Positions 1-12,539 of a DNA stretch of 64,000 bases are shown one piece after another; position 1 is the first letter of the stretch; each line of letters starts with the position of its first letter. Made by a program: the position numbers and the translations under genes. The notes beneath the pieces are model-generated. The model saw nothing but the letters and a program-made list of their open reading frames with translations. It ran no database searches and was not told the DNA's origin. Source of the DNA: Odiellus spinosus (taxonomy: Eukaryota; Arthropoda; Arachnida; Opiliones; Phalangiidae); NCBI GenBank assembly GCA_963920705.1, contig OY987227.1, forward strand, positions 14,921,602 through 14,985,601, in the 5' to 3' direction.

Positions 1-3000
1 TTTGCGTTACTACGCAAAGCCAAAGGTGGGTCATCTTTTGATTTGTCGAAGGTTCTCCTTTTAATCTGATTCGTTCCCGATTGTTTTCACATTTCAGGAA
101 GATTTTCCGAATGTTGTAATACGCGAACAAGTCTAATCTTTAATAGAAGAATCGATAAAAAAGAATTTTCTTCTTCGTCCTCCCTTTAAAAAACATTTCG
201 CAAAATAGACAAAGTTGACGCGGATTAATACATAATGTTAATCTTAATAAAGATAAAAGTAGTTTTTGATATTCCTCTTGAAAAAGATTAAATGGACTTA
301 TATCTATAGTATATATACTAAAGAAATATTAATGGTTATAAGACCGAATTCTTTCTGTCCGCAATAAACAACTCTCCCAAGTCACGTTTATATAATCTTA
401 GTATAACTACTAACTACGTAAAAAAAGGGTGGGAAAACTCCCAAGTCCTTAAGAAAAGTACTATTCATCAATAAACAGTTTGTCGTCTAAAGAATCACGC
501 GACAAATTAGAGGGACGTCTGCAAAATATAACTTTTGTCAAGAAAGTGCCAACCTTGCTTTCTTAGTCTATAATAACGCTCTATAAACCCGTTCTCTGTA
601 GAGAATTTTACTCTTAGCAAGATTGAAATCTACGGTATAACATAAGCTCTTTAAATAACACGCTATGATTGGTTAGAAAATATTGTATAAAACAATTTTA
701 AAATGTTAAGTGTTTTCGGAAATTAAGTGTATAAACTTCAGTTCCTAGCTTGAGGGCTTAATAGCGAGACAATTAAGGGAAAAAGTACAGAAATTGCAAA
801 AAAAAATGAACAATTTCTAAGTGTTCTTAAATGTTCTGAAAAATCGAGGGGTAAAGTTCTTATTTTAACGCGTTTTATACCAAAGAAAAACTACTTCTTG
901 AACAATCCCCGAACCCTATTGAACGCATACTTAGAATGTATAGAACATAAAAAATACTTTGCAAAGATGTCGCAAGATATTTTTCAACTAAAATTTTCCC
1001 TCAAAACAAATTAAAAATACGCTGTGACTGATGGCCATCAATTTAACATATTTCAACATTAATTTAATGGAAAACTGCGATCTAAAAGTAGAACAGCTTT
1101 GGAATTTATTTCCAAAATTCGCCCACAAACTAAAATGAATAAAATATTTCCACAATTTTAAGGCAAAATTTTATAAATTTTGCAGTTAGGTTTGGTTTGA
1201 ATTTCAGAGTATTCGTACCAATCATATTTATGCCTTCAACAGCTCTATCACGATCGAGTTTCTTAAAACTTCCACCAGATGGCGAGAACGACGCCGTTAT
1301 TAAATGGTAAATCTAAGCTGTAAAGCCTGGAGCCGATAGATTCATCTGATTGGTCATCGGACTGGTTCGATTTTATACTTCACTGAAATTAAAACACCAA
1401 AAACATCTCCAAGAGTTGCGAAAAACTTCTCAAAACATATTTGGCCCGGCTTGCAAATAATCGAACCAGGAGTTTCATTTTTAGCTCATATTTGCCCTTT
1501 AAGCCCAAAAAAACTTAAGCAACATCGGTTAGGGAAGGAAATAATTAAAAAAAATACATTTATATTTTGTTTCTCTTTGATTTAGAAGCAAACAAAATAC
1601 TAGACGAACTTAATTTATAATCCAAGGGTACGTGCTATCAAAACAAGGTTAAAAAAATCGACCGTAATAGGATGTCAAGCCTAGTTGATCGTTAGTTCTT
1701 TATAATGCATATAGTATAAACGATGACGCAGCACTTTCCATCAAGGAACAATATAGAATTGGTCTATAGGTTCCTGAGTCGTTTAGGCCTATTTCCTGAT
1801 TGTGACAGCTCCTTTTTTCATGTTGTTCAGCCAAAAGATTCAATGGAGGCATGAATATAACATATCCTAAGTGTAGTACGCAATTTCTTCAAAAACCTGG
1901 ATGGCTAACAAGTATAGACCATACTGCTACCATTTGATGAGATGGACTTGTCCTTGTTCAATAAAGTTTAACTAATATAAACTAAAAGAGGCAAAAGGAT
2001 ATTTATGGGAACCTAGTCTACCAAGTCTTTTATTCCAATTACTACATCTATTTAGTCGGATATTGTTGTCAAATAAAGAGTGCGTGCTACTGACGTGGGT
2101 GAAAGAACTTTCTGGTAGATATATTCTAGCGGAACAGCTAACGAAGCAAAAGAATAGAGTTTTGCAAACAAAACTATTCTTTTTTTGGTATGGTCTTGCA
2201 GTATATACTGATTATACTCTTCTATTCAATATTACGTCGAGGAAATATTTTTACTTGCTACGAAATTTAACCATCAATTGTGAATAAGCCCGCTTCTATA
2301 GTTTGTTGAGTTTGTAAACTCATCTTGAATTCCTTTTATTTCGAAAACATCAGCTTTTCATAAATTTAAATGTATCGAAAGATGAAAGGAAGGGATTTTT
2401 TTGGCTTACAGAAAATTGAGAAATATTTCTGAAGAGACTTAGTATTTGGATAGGAATAAGAAAAATTCCCCAGAAAAATTGATGATTTATAGAATCATTT
2501 CTACTTCATCTTTATGGATGATAAAATATTAAATTTGTAAATAGAAACTCTCAGAATTCTTAAGGTTTATTCACTTTAAAGTCGCGTAGGTATCGTTTCA
2601 ACTGATGGAGTTTTTTTATGGTATCAAAGTGAGCTCAAAGCTTTGGTTTACGGGAAAACATGGAAAACGTATACATGGACTTAATCACGTGTTTACTTAA
2701 GATGGAAAAAAAGCTTATGGAAGAGTACACCATATATAAAAATATCATTTTACACGAAAATCCACCTATCATTAAGTAGAAAACCGTTCACGATGTTTCA
2801 AAGTTGCTGTTAAGGGAACTGTAAATATATTTTGAATAATAACCCTTCCATTATATTTAGGCTTTTTTTCAATTTCAACTCTTCCTTCAAGATATAAGCA
2901 TAGCCCGGGCCTAACAGTTCCGAAGTAGAGCAAATCCCAGGAGAAAGTAGAAAATATATACGATCCAAATAAACGGATGACCGATTTTCCCGCGTTTTCA

Positions 3001-4336
3001 CGGCGTGAGGTTATAAATTGTAAAACAACGAGAGCATTGCGCGCTAAAAATTAGAACTCGACTTAAAATATGATAGTATCACTTTTAAGACAGGAAAATC
3101 AATAAGTCTAATCTTTATTTTGCAACTCCACGAAAGTCTAGTCTAATGTTTAGTGATAATACGAGTTGATAAAGGGGTTGTTGTAGTCTGAATAAGTGTG
3201 TACTTATAGAAATATTAAGCACTAAAGATATTTCTATTTGATTTTAAATAATAATACTTAAAAAAAAATTTGTTAGGAAACTAATCGTTCTAAGATGACG
3301 ATTTTCAATTTGTTTATATTCCTTTAACCATCAATTTATTTACGAACACATGCGTACTTGGTACCCTAATTAAAAACGAAGAAGGACGACTTAATGATTG
3401 GTTAAAAAATAATATAAGAGATTAAGAGTTCCTCTGGTTGGATTCACGTGATCAGTATCACTAGACCTGCCGTAAAGGCGAAACGTTTAAGAATGGTAGT
3501 AATTTAGAGATAACTATTTTGGCTCTGAATCTGATAAGCTGCTTTCATTATTAATTACCGAAAAAAAAAAAAAAAAAAAAAAAACAAGTCGTCGTGATAA
3601 TTCTAGGTAACCGATGATAAACTTTGATTAATTGACTTTAAACTGAATTTCTAATTTGGCCCATAGAAGCTCTAATGCCATCGTCAATCAGATGGTTCAG
3701 TACGTTATAATAAAGCATATGGTGTCAAAGAGGCGGGGTTATCAGGAGTTATTTTTTAAATATTAAATAACCTTAACATTATGTCACTGATTCTAAAATA
3801 TTTGAATAAATTTCAACTTATAGGAACCTAGTATTTCTTTGTTTGTATATACCTTTTATCATAGACTGTAAAAACGGGGGGTATATAATTTTCATGAATT
3901 TTATACGATATCATCCGATATGACGAAGAATTGTTGTTTTTCTGTCAACTAACTCGCTATATATTAGGAATAAGAGTTGTTATCTTTGAATATATATGTT
4001 AGTATATATATGATGTAGGAGTTATAACAATTTATCGTCGAAAAATATACGAGATAGAGATGATATTTACTACTTATTTTGAAATACGAGTTGTATCTTT
4101 CTTTTTTTGACGCGCTTTGTGTCTCGTATACACTCACCCCTAAACCAAGGTTAAAACAGCGCCTCAATGCGTGTTACGCTCGTGCGTGGAGGTTGGTGTC
4201 CAGGGAGAAGCCGAACTAGTGGGGGCGAATAAGCGTCACAGTATCGCGTAATAAATTATTGCGCTCCTCAAGTCGATACATTACGTAACTTTGGGGTAAA
4301 TGGGGAGGATAATATAATTGATGATACGTGTTTGGT
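1..4336. other. Gene-free AT-rich DNA
   Basis: No coding region is supported here: open frames are short and lack recognisable domains or codon character. The stretch holds a dispersed repeat at about 1232-1378, which has a relative at 52459-52604, and an A-homopolymer at about 3561-3583. The rest is unremarkable AT-rich sequence. Confidence 0.6.
1232..1378. repeat. Dispersed repeat, copy 1
   Basis: This segment matches 52459-52604 over about 145 bases with scattered substitutions. Both copies share a GCTATCACGAT-like block, a GGTGGCGA/GATGGCGA core and a terminal GGTTCGATTTTAT. The first copy opens with TGCCTTCAAC, and the reverse complement of that (TTGAAGGCA) occurs in the second copy, which suggests a short terminal inverted repeat. 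No coding capacity is seen. It is probably an old non-autonomous element. Confidence 0.55.
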
Positions 4337-4716
4337 TTTAAAGGGAGAATGCAACCTGACAACAAGTGATTTTTATTGATTCATTATTGTTTAAATAGGC
4401 CTAATCCACTAGAGAAAAAATTTACGAACAAAAATTAAATTAGAAATAAATTTAAAACTTACCTGGAAAATAGGCTTAGCGGGATTCATGGAGCTCATGA
4501 AGATCTCGCGTGAACAACGGGCCTTTGCTCATTGGTCGCTAGACCTTTACACGGAGGCAATTCTGGATCTCCATGAATCCCGCTAAGCCTATTTTCTGTG
4601 TACGTTTTAAATTTATTTCTAGTTTGTTTGAACATTTTTACTGGTGGATTATGCCCATTTAAACGATAAGGAATTGATAAAAAATATCACTTATTAGGTT
4701 GCAGTCTCCCTTTAAC
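4337..4716. mobile_element. TTAA-flanked MITE, family B copy 1
   Basis: About 380 bp with long terminal inverted repeats. The left end reads TTAAAGGGAGAATGCAACCT and the right end is nearly its reverse complement, finishing CTCCCTTTAA. Inner inverted arms carry AGGCTTAGC, GGATTCATGG and CTCATTGGTCG. TTAA at both outer edges fits a TTAA target duplication. There is no transposase, so it is non-autonomous. Related copies occur at 14086, 15905 and 49587. The subterminal block beside the inner arm (ATTTATTTCTAG) is the sequence amplified as a satellite at 16141-22500. Confidence 0.8.
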
Positions 4717-7700
4717 AAAAGTGAAAAATATTAGGCCTAATACATTGCGTGAGCGACGGACATGTTACATAGAGTATTATGTATTTTATGATGATGATGC
4801 GATGATGGTGCTTAAAACCCCAAGGAAAGGAACTGGATAAAAACTTGAATATTAACTTATCTCCTAAACAAAGATGGATGTAGGCTTAACACGTTTCGAC
4901 ACCCTTTTGAATTCGGACACGAACTAGCAATAATTAAAACGAAACTAAAGTTCTTCAAAAATTCATAGAAAAAAATTGAAGGACGTGACTGAAACAAAAA
5001 AGAAAACGCGTGATACATTCACTAATGAAAAGGTTTTAAGGATTGAAAGTTTTAATTGGAAAATTCATTTTGGAATCCCGGTAGTAAAAAAAGGGTTAAC
5101 ACCAAACTCACCACACCCATCTTTAACAAATTAAGACTAAGTGTACTACATAGACACGCGCTAATTATAGGGGTTACGCAAATTACCTACAAATATTTAC
5201 CCAAGGTGGTTTTATATTATAACCCTCCACCCAAACAGTTTAAAGGCACCAATTTTCCTATATAGAACGCTGAAATTCACTAATTCAAAAGACGCTACAT
5301 TTACGAATATATTTTTTGGTATTTTTCCAGTTGACCGAATCCCAGTCGATCGAAATCCCAAGTCGATCGAAATCCCAAGTCGATCAAAATCTATATTTTA
5401 ATAAACATGAGAAATAAAGTTGGATTGTATACTAATTGTACACTAGTTAAATGGTGTAATCAGCCCATCGATCCGAAAAGCGATATCTCTTATTCAGATG
5501 AGATGGGAAAAAAATCTTCGGGTGCAATTTCGAATTTGATACATTTCACCATCCCTTTAAATTTAAGGGGTCCCTGGAGAATCCGAAAAGAAATTCTCGA
5601 TTCTTTCAAAGTGTCGATACTTCAAAGTTTTCTTATCGCACTGCAATGATGGGTGGAGGGGGGCTGAGAAAGAGGGAAGGGGTGGATAAACGATCGAAAG
5701 CCGTTTTATTACAGCTGCTACATAAAGTTATATTTTTAGGTGCTATTATGAGGCCTTAAAACTTAAGGTATATATATCAACGAAAAATCTAAGATATAAA
5801 GGTTATTGAAGGGTGTAATTGGCCTTTTCTTCAAGATGGGGCCCCCTTAATTTTCTTTTATTTTTGCGATGATAGCTTATATAGGACAGAAACCGTTTTA
5901 GTTTTTTTTTTGAAGCGAGTAGAAATCATCTTCGTGTCCACCTCGACTACACAGAACGCGCAAACCTAGCCTTCCTATATTAAGCTTTATGTTTTTAACG
6001 AATCATAGAGATCATGAGTTTCATATAGCTTTGTATGCGCTGACAATTGTGGAATTGTGTATTATACCATGAATTAGTATCACGAGAAAACTACCAAGTT
6101 CCTTGATCTTTAAGTAAACTATAATCTAGCGATAATGGATATTACAAGAAGTAAAACACCCTTTTAATGCAAGAATGAAAGAGCCAATTCACGTTACCAA
6201 CGTTAAGACTACAAACAAGACTTTGCCACTATCTAAATAATAGCCTAAGCCTATTGCTATATCGAATGGTAATTTGGTTTAAAAATGCTCAACTCCGAGG
6301 GTTTATTACTCCTCGTAATCGGTGTCTGTAGCTTATATACTGAAGTGATTAAGTACTGGAATTATCCTAGCTTGGTACATATATATACTATAGATGGAGT
6401 CCTGATACGCTTGGTTAATTTACAATTAAACTTGTTCAAGAGGAATTGAATTGGCACAGACTATATGAGGTTTAACATTGTGCGCTTTTTCTTCCATTAA
6501 GCCAAATCATCTTGAATAGTCGAAGAACAACCTTTTACGTACCATGATCTCATATTGAACTAAATTATAGTTTTATAATATCAACACCTTTTTATCAAAC
6601 TGAACAAGTATATAATCCTTTAAGTATACCTACATAAAAAAAATTTATCATAAAAATCTTTATGACCTGAATTAGCGCAATATATTTTTCTTATATTCAA
6701 GTGTTTCAGGAAATTAGCCCTATATAGTCTTATTATACTAGCGGAACGAATATACTGAGCTCTGGTACATGTTCAATACGTGTACTTAAAAAATCTTAAG
6801 TGGATACTTGAAGATTGTATACTATAAAGGAGGGTCTTTGTACTGCTTGGTTGTTTATAAATTCAGTTATGATAGTAAACAGAATTTCAATTTTTATATT
6901 TTAAAGGAAAACTGTAGCGCTCCGTATTTATGCGTCCCAAAAGCCTAGCATCCAGTGTCCTGCCACCTTCCCTTTATCAGTCAGACCACTGTCACCTTGG
7001 ATTAATAATAGACCATTCATTTGGATTTGGTTTTCAAAAGCATATATGGGGGAAGACACACGACTTTCTGTAAAAGCGTTACCAGTGTGGTTAACGCAGC
7101 GCATGCGTGAGCTTTAAGCCAATCAGGGAGCAAACAGATTCACATAATGCGTAATGTTCTGTAAAAAATACAAGTGTTTCCGTTTGTTTCGGATAATTTT
7201 CAATAATCTCACTATATAGCGAGCTGAAGAGAATCCAATTAATTTCATATCTATGAGCTCTCAATAATTTACCCTACTGTAATCAATAGCAATTTGCCTG
7301 CCTCTATTTTACTACGTTTTTTAAGAAAAGTTGACTCCTACAAAGTTGATATCATCCCTTTACCTATCAGTTCAAAACCTTTTCAAATAACCAAAAAGTA
7401 TGAATTTCTTTAAACGCATTGAGAGTTTAAAATTGTACAATCTTATATTTTACTCGTGTTAAGCCATCATCTCACCGGCTGTTACAATTTTAAATGGAAA
7501 ATATTTTAAAACTATGGTTATGCACAAACGAGCTATAAAACTAACCTCAAATTCCTCGAGATTTGCAAAAAAAAATATATTTTAAGTGCTTTAACATCTG
7601 GGTTACAGACTATAACTTCGCACGCGAGCGAGAAAAGATTAAATGGGAAAAAAAGCATATAGGCCTAAAAATTGTACTTCCCGGAAGAAACATCAGCTTC

Positions 7701-8854
7701 TCCCAATCCTCATCTCTGTAGGGAGGCTACGCATCTCTCACCATCGGGTCGCGAGCAAAAAAAAAAAAGAAAACGTTTTATAAAGAACACCATTATTTTG
7801 AGCGCGATGGGATGGGGCGAGAAAACCCTATTACTCTAAGAGAAACGGCCAATTTAGGCTTAGCAATTCCGAGCTACCGAGTTCTATTAGAATCCCAGAG
7901 TTTTCTCACTTAAACCTTAGCTTAAAAAACGTATGTAGTTATAGATAGAAGAATCGTGTCGAAAATAAACCGCGGTATTTTCACCTCGAGCTTTGGAAAA
8001 GAGAAAGAGAGAGTGATTCTTTGCTTTCAAATGAATATACCTTTGCGTCGCCAAAAACTAGAGGTTTACATAACACACGCGCCTTTGACATTTAAACAAT
8101 GGAACCTCGAATTAGTAGATCGTTTTCGTAGGGAGACCAGCGATAAATTTAATTTTATAGGACACAAAATTTTGGATTTTTAAAGGATAATAAAGGACTA
8201 ATATTATTTCAAATAAAGGATTTTAGAGATCCCCGAGCACTGAAGAATTCCGCGAATTATGGCGTTAAATTATATATCTTGGTAAAATAGATTAACTCAA
8301 AATTATAGGACTTTACAAGACATTTCTAGGATCTGTTTGATGGGAATTATAGGACCACTGTGCTGCCTGTTTTCTTACAAGAACATTCCACAAATCATAG
8401 CTTAAAAATATAGTTCTAATTAAGTCATAATAACAGGGTGACCAAGGAAATGGATAGAATAGCTTAAAAGTAAAATAGGAAACTTAGAGATGAATTATAC
8501 GAAAATATAGGAGTCTAATCTTTCAAATTATAGAATATAGGATAAAAAAAGAGCGAAATTTATAGGAAAATACAGGATTTATGTGCTAATTATACTAAAA
8601 TTTTGTAAATTTAGTTCAACAAACATTTAATAGAAAGTTTTCCATTGAATTCTTATTTTCCAACACTTGTCTTATTCACTCTTCCTTAGTTTCACTTTCC
8701 AGAGTTCCTAAACCCCATTTTTTTACGGGCCAAAATTGCTCTCCCTTGTAACATTATTCCGAGAAGGAATTCAATTTAAAGAAAAGTGAGGTGATTCAAG
8801 ACTTCTAGAGAAAGAGATCTACCTACACCTTAGAAATAGTTTTCGACGAAAAAA
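4717..8854. other. Gene-free AT-rich DNA
   Basis: No gene is supported. The stretch contains a short 17-bp tandem repeat (5341-5391), a segment near 7846-7880 resembling the AGGCTTAGC...AAGCTACC repeat of 41.7-42.0 kb, and loosely repeated ATAGGA-type words between 8180 and 8600. Confidence 0.55.
5341..5391. repeat. 17-bp tandem repeat, 3 copies
   Basis: Three consecutive copies of a unit close to CCCAAGTCGATCGAAAT. The last copy has one substitution (GATCAAAAT). Confidence 0.8.
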
Positions 8855-9244
8855 ATGTGGTGCCAAATCGTGATGGCAAACTACGGTACATCACGTATAC
8901 GTTCAAAGGACGAAATGGGAAGAAGCCAAAGGCTTTTATTGAAACGGTCCATGGGTCAGATTTTAAAAGAAAAAAGTAAGAAAGCTTCTAGCTCAATCCA
9001 TTCACGTTTCTCGTCTTTGCCAAACTTAAAATCTTGGCTGCTTCATCTGTTGTTTGTCCATGGGACAAAGATTAATATAATGAAAGGTGGAACCTCCCCG
9101 TTAAAGGTATTTCTATTTAACCTCGCTTCATTCCGCGAGTTTGAACACCAACCATCGACAACAGACCCCTTCAATGTTGATTTTGGAAATTTTCCTTTTA
9201 ACAATTTTTCTTTTAATTCATGGGCTTATTACGTGTGTAAATAA
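8855..9244 (+). CDS. Unrecognised 129-codon ORF
   Basis: This is the longest open frame in the window outside the SOD gene and the low-complexity or satellite frames. It starts at ATG (MWCQIVMANYG) and ends with TAA after WAYYVCK. The first half is basic and serine/lysine-rich; the second half is rich in phenylalanine and asparagine (NFPFNNFSFN). I recognise no domain, signal peptide or membrane segment. It may be a chance frame or the decayed remnant of a mobile-element protein. No splice partners or promoter were identified. Confidence 0.15.
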   Translation: MWCQIVMANYGTSRIRSKDEMGRSQRLLLKRSMGQILKEKSKKASSSIHSRFSSLPNLKSWLLHLLFVHGTKINIMKGGTSPLKVFLFNLASFREFEHQPSTTDPFNVDFGNFPFNNFSFNSWAYYVCK

Positions 9245-9705
9245 AACTCTACTTTGAGAATTAATTATTGGTAAGAGCTAGGAAACTTAGCGAAGTATGG
9301 AATATACGTGAGATCCTTAAAATAAAGATATTTTAAGAGCTAAAAGAAGGTGGGGAATTACTGTTAAGTAGGTGAAAGTTATCAATCACTTACCGAAAAC
9401 ATCTTGCATAAGGAAAAAGAAAGGATGCAAAAAATAAAGAAAAAAACTTTTCGAGCATGCAACTACGTACTGAGATGGAATTTGAAAGTTTATATAAACA
9501 TTTCAATACCCAGTAGATGGGAAAAAGAAACATTAAGGTTAAGAGTCGCGAGTAAACTTTTAGAAATTCTGAAAATATTCAGCTTAATGTTTGTATTAAA
9601 TGAAAATCATATGGATTCCAGATGTATTTGTTTCACTATATGTTAATCTAAACAGAGAGATCCAATCCGATTTATTAAATATAGTCAAAAGTCTATCACA
9701 TCATT

Positions 9706-10028
9706 CCATAAAAGTAAACAACGCCCCGTAGCTCAATAGTATCAGCAAAGATACATATAAATATACCGGCATAGTCCGATACGAGACACTCTAGCGGTCG
9801 CAGTGCCACTCTTTGGAGGAATTCCTGATTTGGGGAAGACAGTAGAGCCAAGCGCGGTCAGCCTAAATTCCGTTCCTCTCTCACGACTCAGAAATCGAGG
9901 AAGAGTCCAAAATACTCGAGCCAGACAGGGGTGGTGACTTTTTTGCCTATTTTTAAGTGATGGACTATGACGTAAAACTGGACCTTTGCTGATAGTATAA
10001 AGCTACGAGGCGATGTTTACTTTCATGG
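9706..10028. mobile_element. MITE family A, copy 1
   Basis: About 323 bp bounded by roughly 45-bp imperfect terminal inverted repeats. The left end contains AAACAACGCCCCGTAGC and TAGTATCAGCAAAG. The right end contains CTTTGCTGATAGTA and GCTACGAGGCGATGTTT, its inverted counterpart. It has no coding capacity. The interior (CCAAGCGCGG, AATTCCGT, GAGGAAGAGTCC, CTCGAGCCAGACAG) is shared with copy 2 at 12083-12537. This copy is uninterrupted and shows the empty state of the site where copy 2 carries an insertion. Confidence 0.8.
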
Positions 10029-12082
10029 AGTAAAGTTTTACACTTTTGATATAATATAAATAAAAGGTATCACTTATTCCAGTAGCGTAACGTAGGACTA
10101 TTAACAATCTCCTATCTATAGATATAGAGATAAATAACATAAAAACAGGGTTCCCAAGCATCCTCTAACGGCAAACAGTGAAAAAAGCACTGTTTTTCTC
10201 TTTTAAATAAATTTATTACTATTCTTCTATACGTACTCTTTACGCAGATTGTAAGGATTTTCATCCAATTAAAGTAATGAACAGGTCAAGAAACCATATC
10301 TTTAATCATTACGGCTTTAAAAATTAGGTAGCTATAAATTCAAAGGAAAAAAATTAATTTGCTTTTATCTAAAAGCTAGTATATGGATAAATAATTCACC
10401 GCTAACGAAGCTACTAAACTCGAAACTATCCAAAGAAGAAAAAAATGACATTTTCTAAAAACTCTCCTCTTATACCCTTAGTACAAAACAAATTGAAAAA
10501 TAACAAAATTAGGAAAGAAATAAGAAGAGCGGAAGAAAGGGGATAGGAGAGGTTAACAAAAGAAAACGCGTAGGAACAAGAAAAAGGCATAATAACGTCG
10601 TTAGTGCCCACCACCACGAGAAATTCTTCAACCGCAAAAATCCAGAGCTATAGGGGCCGCCCGCCTATTTTTAACGGAAAAAACACGACTAAAGAATCGA
10701 CCCTAAACCAGGAACGCACCAATCCACATCCCATCATCCTCGAATGACATCAAAAACTACGTATATTTCGCAATTTTCCCAAAATTAAACTATATTTCAT
10801 GATTTGAAAATGAAATTATTATTTCCCGCCAAAAATCATCATTGGCAATAAATTTGCCAAACTGCGGGGATAGTTTGAGGTAAAAATCTCTCGTGACCTC
10901 CACGCAAATTAATAATTTACCCTGGCACAAAAGTTACGTTGTTAAAACATCTAATTTTACTGACCAAATATCTTAAATTAAAAAAAAACTTACTTTAATT
11001 TTAAAATCGATTGTTTCTATGGCCAAGTATAAATATTAAATTGATGAAGTTTAGAAGGTTTATATACAAGCGGTTATGAAATTTTTATCAATCAAAATTT
11101 AAATGCGAATTATATTTGCAAAATTGATCTAATTATTTTGACATACGTCGTTTTTGCTTTTAAATTCTATCTCTCAAACCTCCATCACCCTTCCATCAGC
11201 CTCTTAAAATCCCTATACGCCATCCGCATTGATCAGCTAGGCCGCGGAGAGTGGGGGGGATCGGGAAAGGAGGGTTTTCATACTGCTAGATATCCCGGCA
11301 TCCCATTCTCCCGACTCCTCTATTCGATACTCTAGCTACCTATGACCATGCAGAGAAGGCTTTCCTTCTACCATCCCCTGGGGAAGAACTTCACGGCGCA
11401 ACGGCCGGTGGATAAAGCTGGGAGGACGTTCTCACAGGATAGAGAGAGATAGGAAAGAAAACAACCTTTCATATCTATACAACCCATTATATCGCTACGA
11501 TTTGATTTCGTCGTGATGAAAGGGACCCCTAATTTTGAACTTGATGTTATTTCAGCGTGACTCTTCGTGACTGTATAGAATGGGGAGGGTGTCAACTTTA
11601 TAAGAATGATTGGAGAGTTATGCGGAGAAAAAAATTCCCCATCACTTTTACAGTATACGTTCGACTAGATTGAGTTAATTGGTAAGAATGCTGGGGGAAA
11701 GGGAATCTCTCATAAGCGAATTTTTAGCGGTTATTCATCTTTTCCCTAAACATCACCGCATAAACTCAAAAAGAGTCGATGAATTAAATTCTTATATCAT
11801 TTTTAAAGTCAATTCGTTTTCAAAGAGTTAATACGTAAGTAGTTGCACGGGCAAGGGATTTTTATACGCTGGTATTTGAAGGAGATAAAACGAAAAGGAA
11901 CCAGATACTTATTAAATAGGTGTTGTATCTGACCAAACTCGGATAAGGCGAGAAAACTAGCGCCATCTTTGCAATAATCTGAATCATTTGATGGGTGGTT
12001 AATTTTAACCTTTAATTGTGGCCTTTGAGGCAAGCATGCAGATTATTTCGGATAATTAACGAACAGATATACCTGGCACAAA
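10029..12082. other. Gene-free stretch with a GC-richer patch
   Basis: No gene is supported. The patch 11210-11590 is clearly GC-richer than its surroundings and carries short open frames on both strands (65 codons + and 75 codons -). Neither resembles a known family. The rest is AT-rich. Confidence 0.5.
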
Positions 12083-12537
12083 CAACGCCTCGTAGCTAAA
12101 TACTATTATCAAAGGTCCGGGTAAATGTACCGGCAGATTCTGATTCGAGATACTAGCAGCCGCAGATGGTGTAAATAGTGAAATAGGAAGCACCACTCTT
12201 GGAGAGTGGGGAAGACAATATAGCCAAGCGCGGCCCGCCTAAATTCCGTCCCTCTCTACCGAGGAAGAGTCCAAATCACTCGAGCCAGACAGCTGGGTGA
12301 TGACTTTAGGCTAGTTTTAAAGGCCTAAGATTACTTTTGCCTGTCACCCTGGAAACAAACTCACCCTACGGGCTTTCTCTTGCCTTGCTACCCAAAGGGG
12401 AAGCTCAGAAGATGAGCCCACATCCAGTGAAACAGGCAGGTGACAGGCAGAAGAAATCCTAGGCCTTTAAGTGACGGGTTAGTACGTTTACCTGGCACTT
12501 TGCTGATAGTATTAATCTACGGGCGTTGTTTACTTTT
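12083..12537. mobile_element. MITE family A, copy 2, interrupted
   Basis: The left end (AAACAACGCCTCGTAGCT) and right end (TACGGGCGTTGTTT) are inverted repeats matching copy 1 at 9706-10028, and the interior matches it as well. The extra length relative to copy 1 comes mainly from the nested MITE at 12318-12475, inserted in a T-rich segment that is continuous in copy 1, plus some divergence. Confidence 0.78.
12318..12475. mobile_element. Nested MITE with TTAA target duplication
   Basis: About 155 bp with about 30-bp terminal inverted repeats, beginning AGGCCTAAGATTACTTTTGC and ending in the near reverse complement (AAATCCTAGGCCT). TTAA lies directly outside each end. The related element at 9706-10028 lacks this segment and reads straight through (TTTTTAAGTGATGG), so insertion and target duplication can be read directly. 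A solo relative of one end occurs near 15823-15855 (GGTGACAGGCGAAAGAAACC). Confidence 0.85.
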
Positions 12538-12539
12538 AT

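Noticed and set aside
9720-9760. tRNA-like start (CCCCGTAGCTCAATAG)
   Set aside because: The same sequence is inverted at the other end of the element, so it is a terminal inverted repeat. No cloverleaf or B-box was found.
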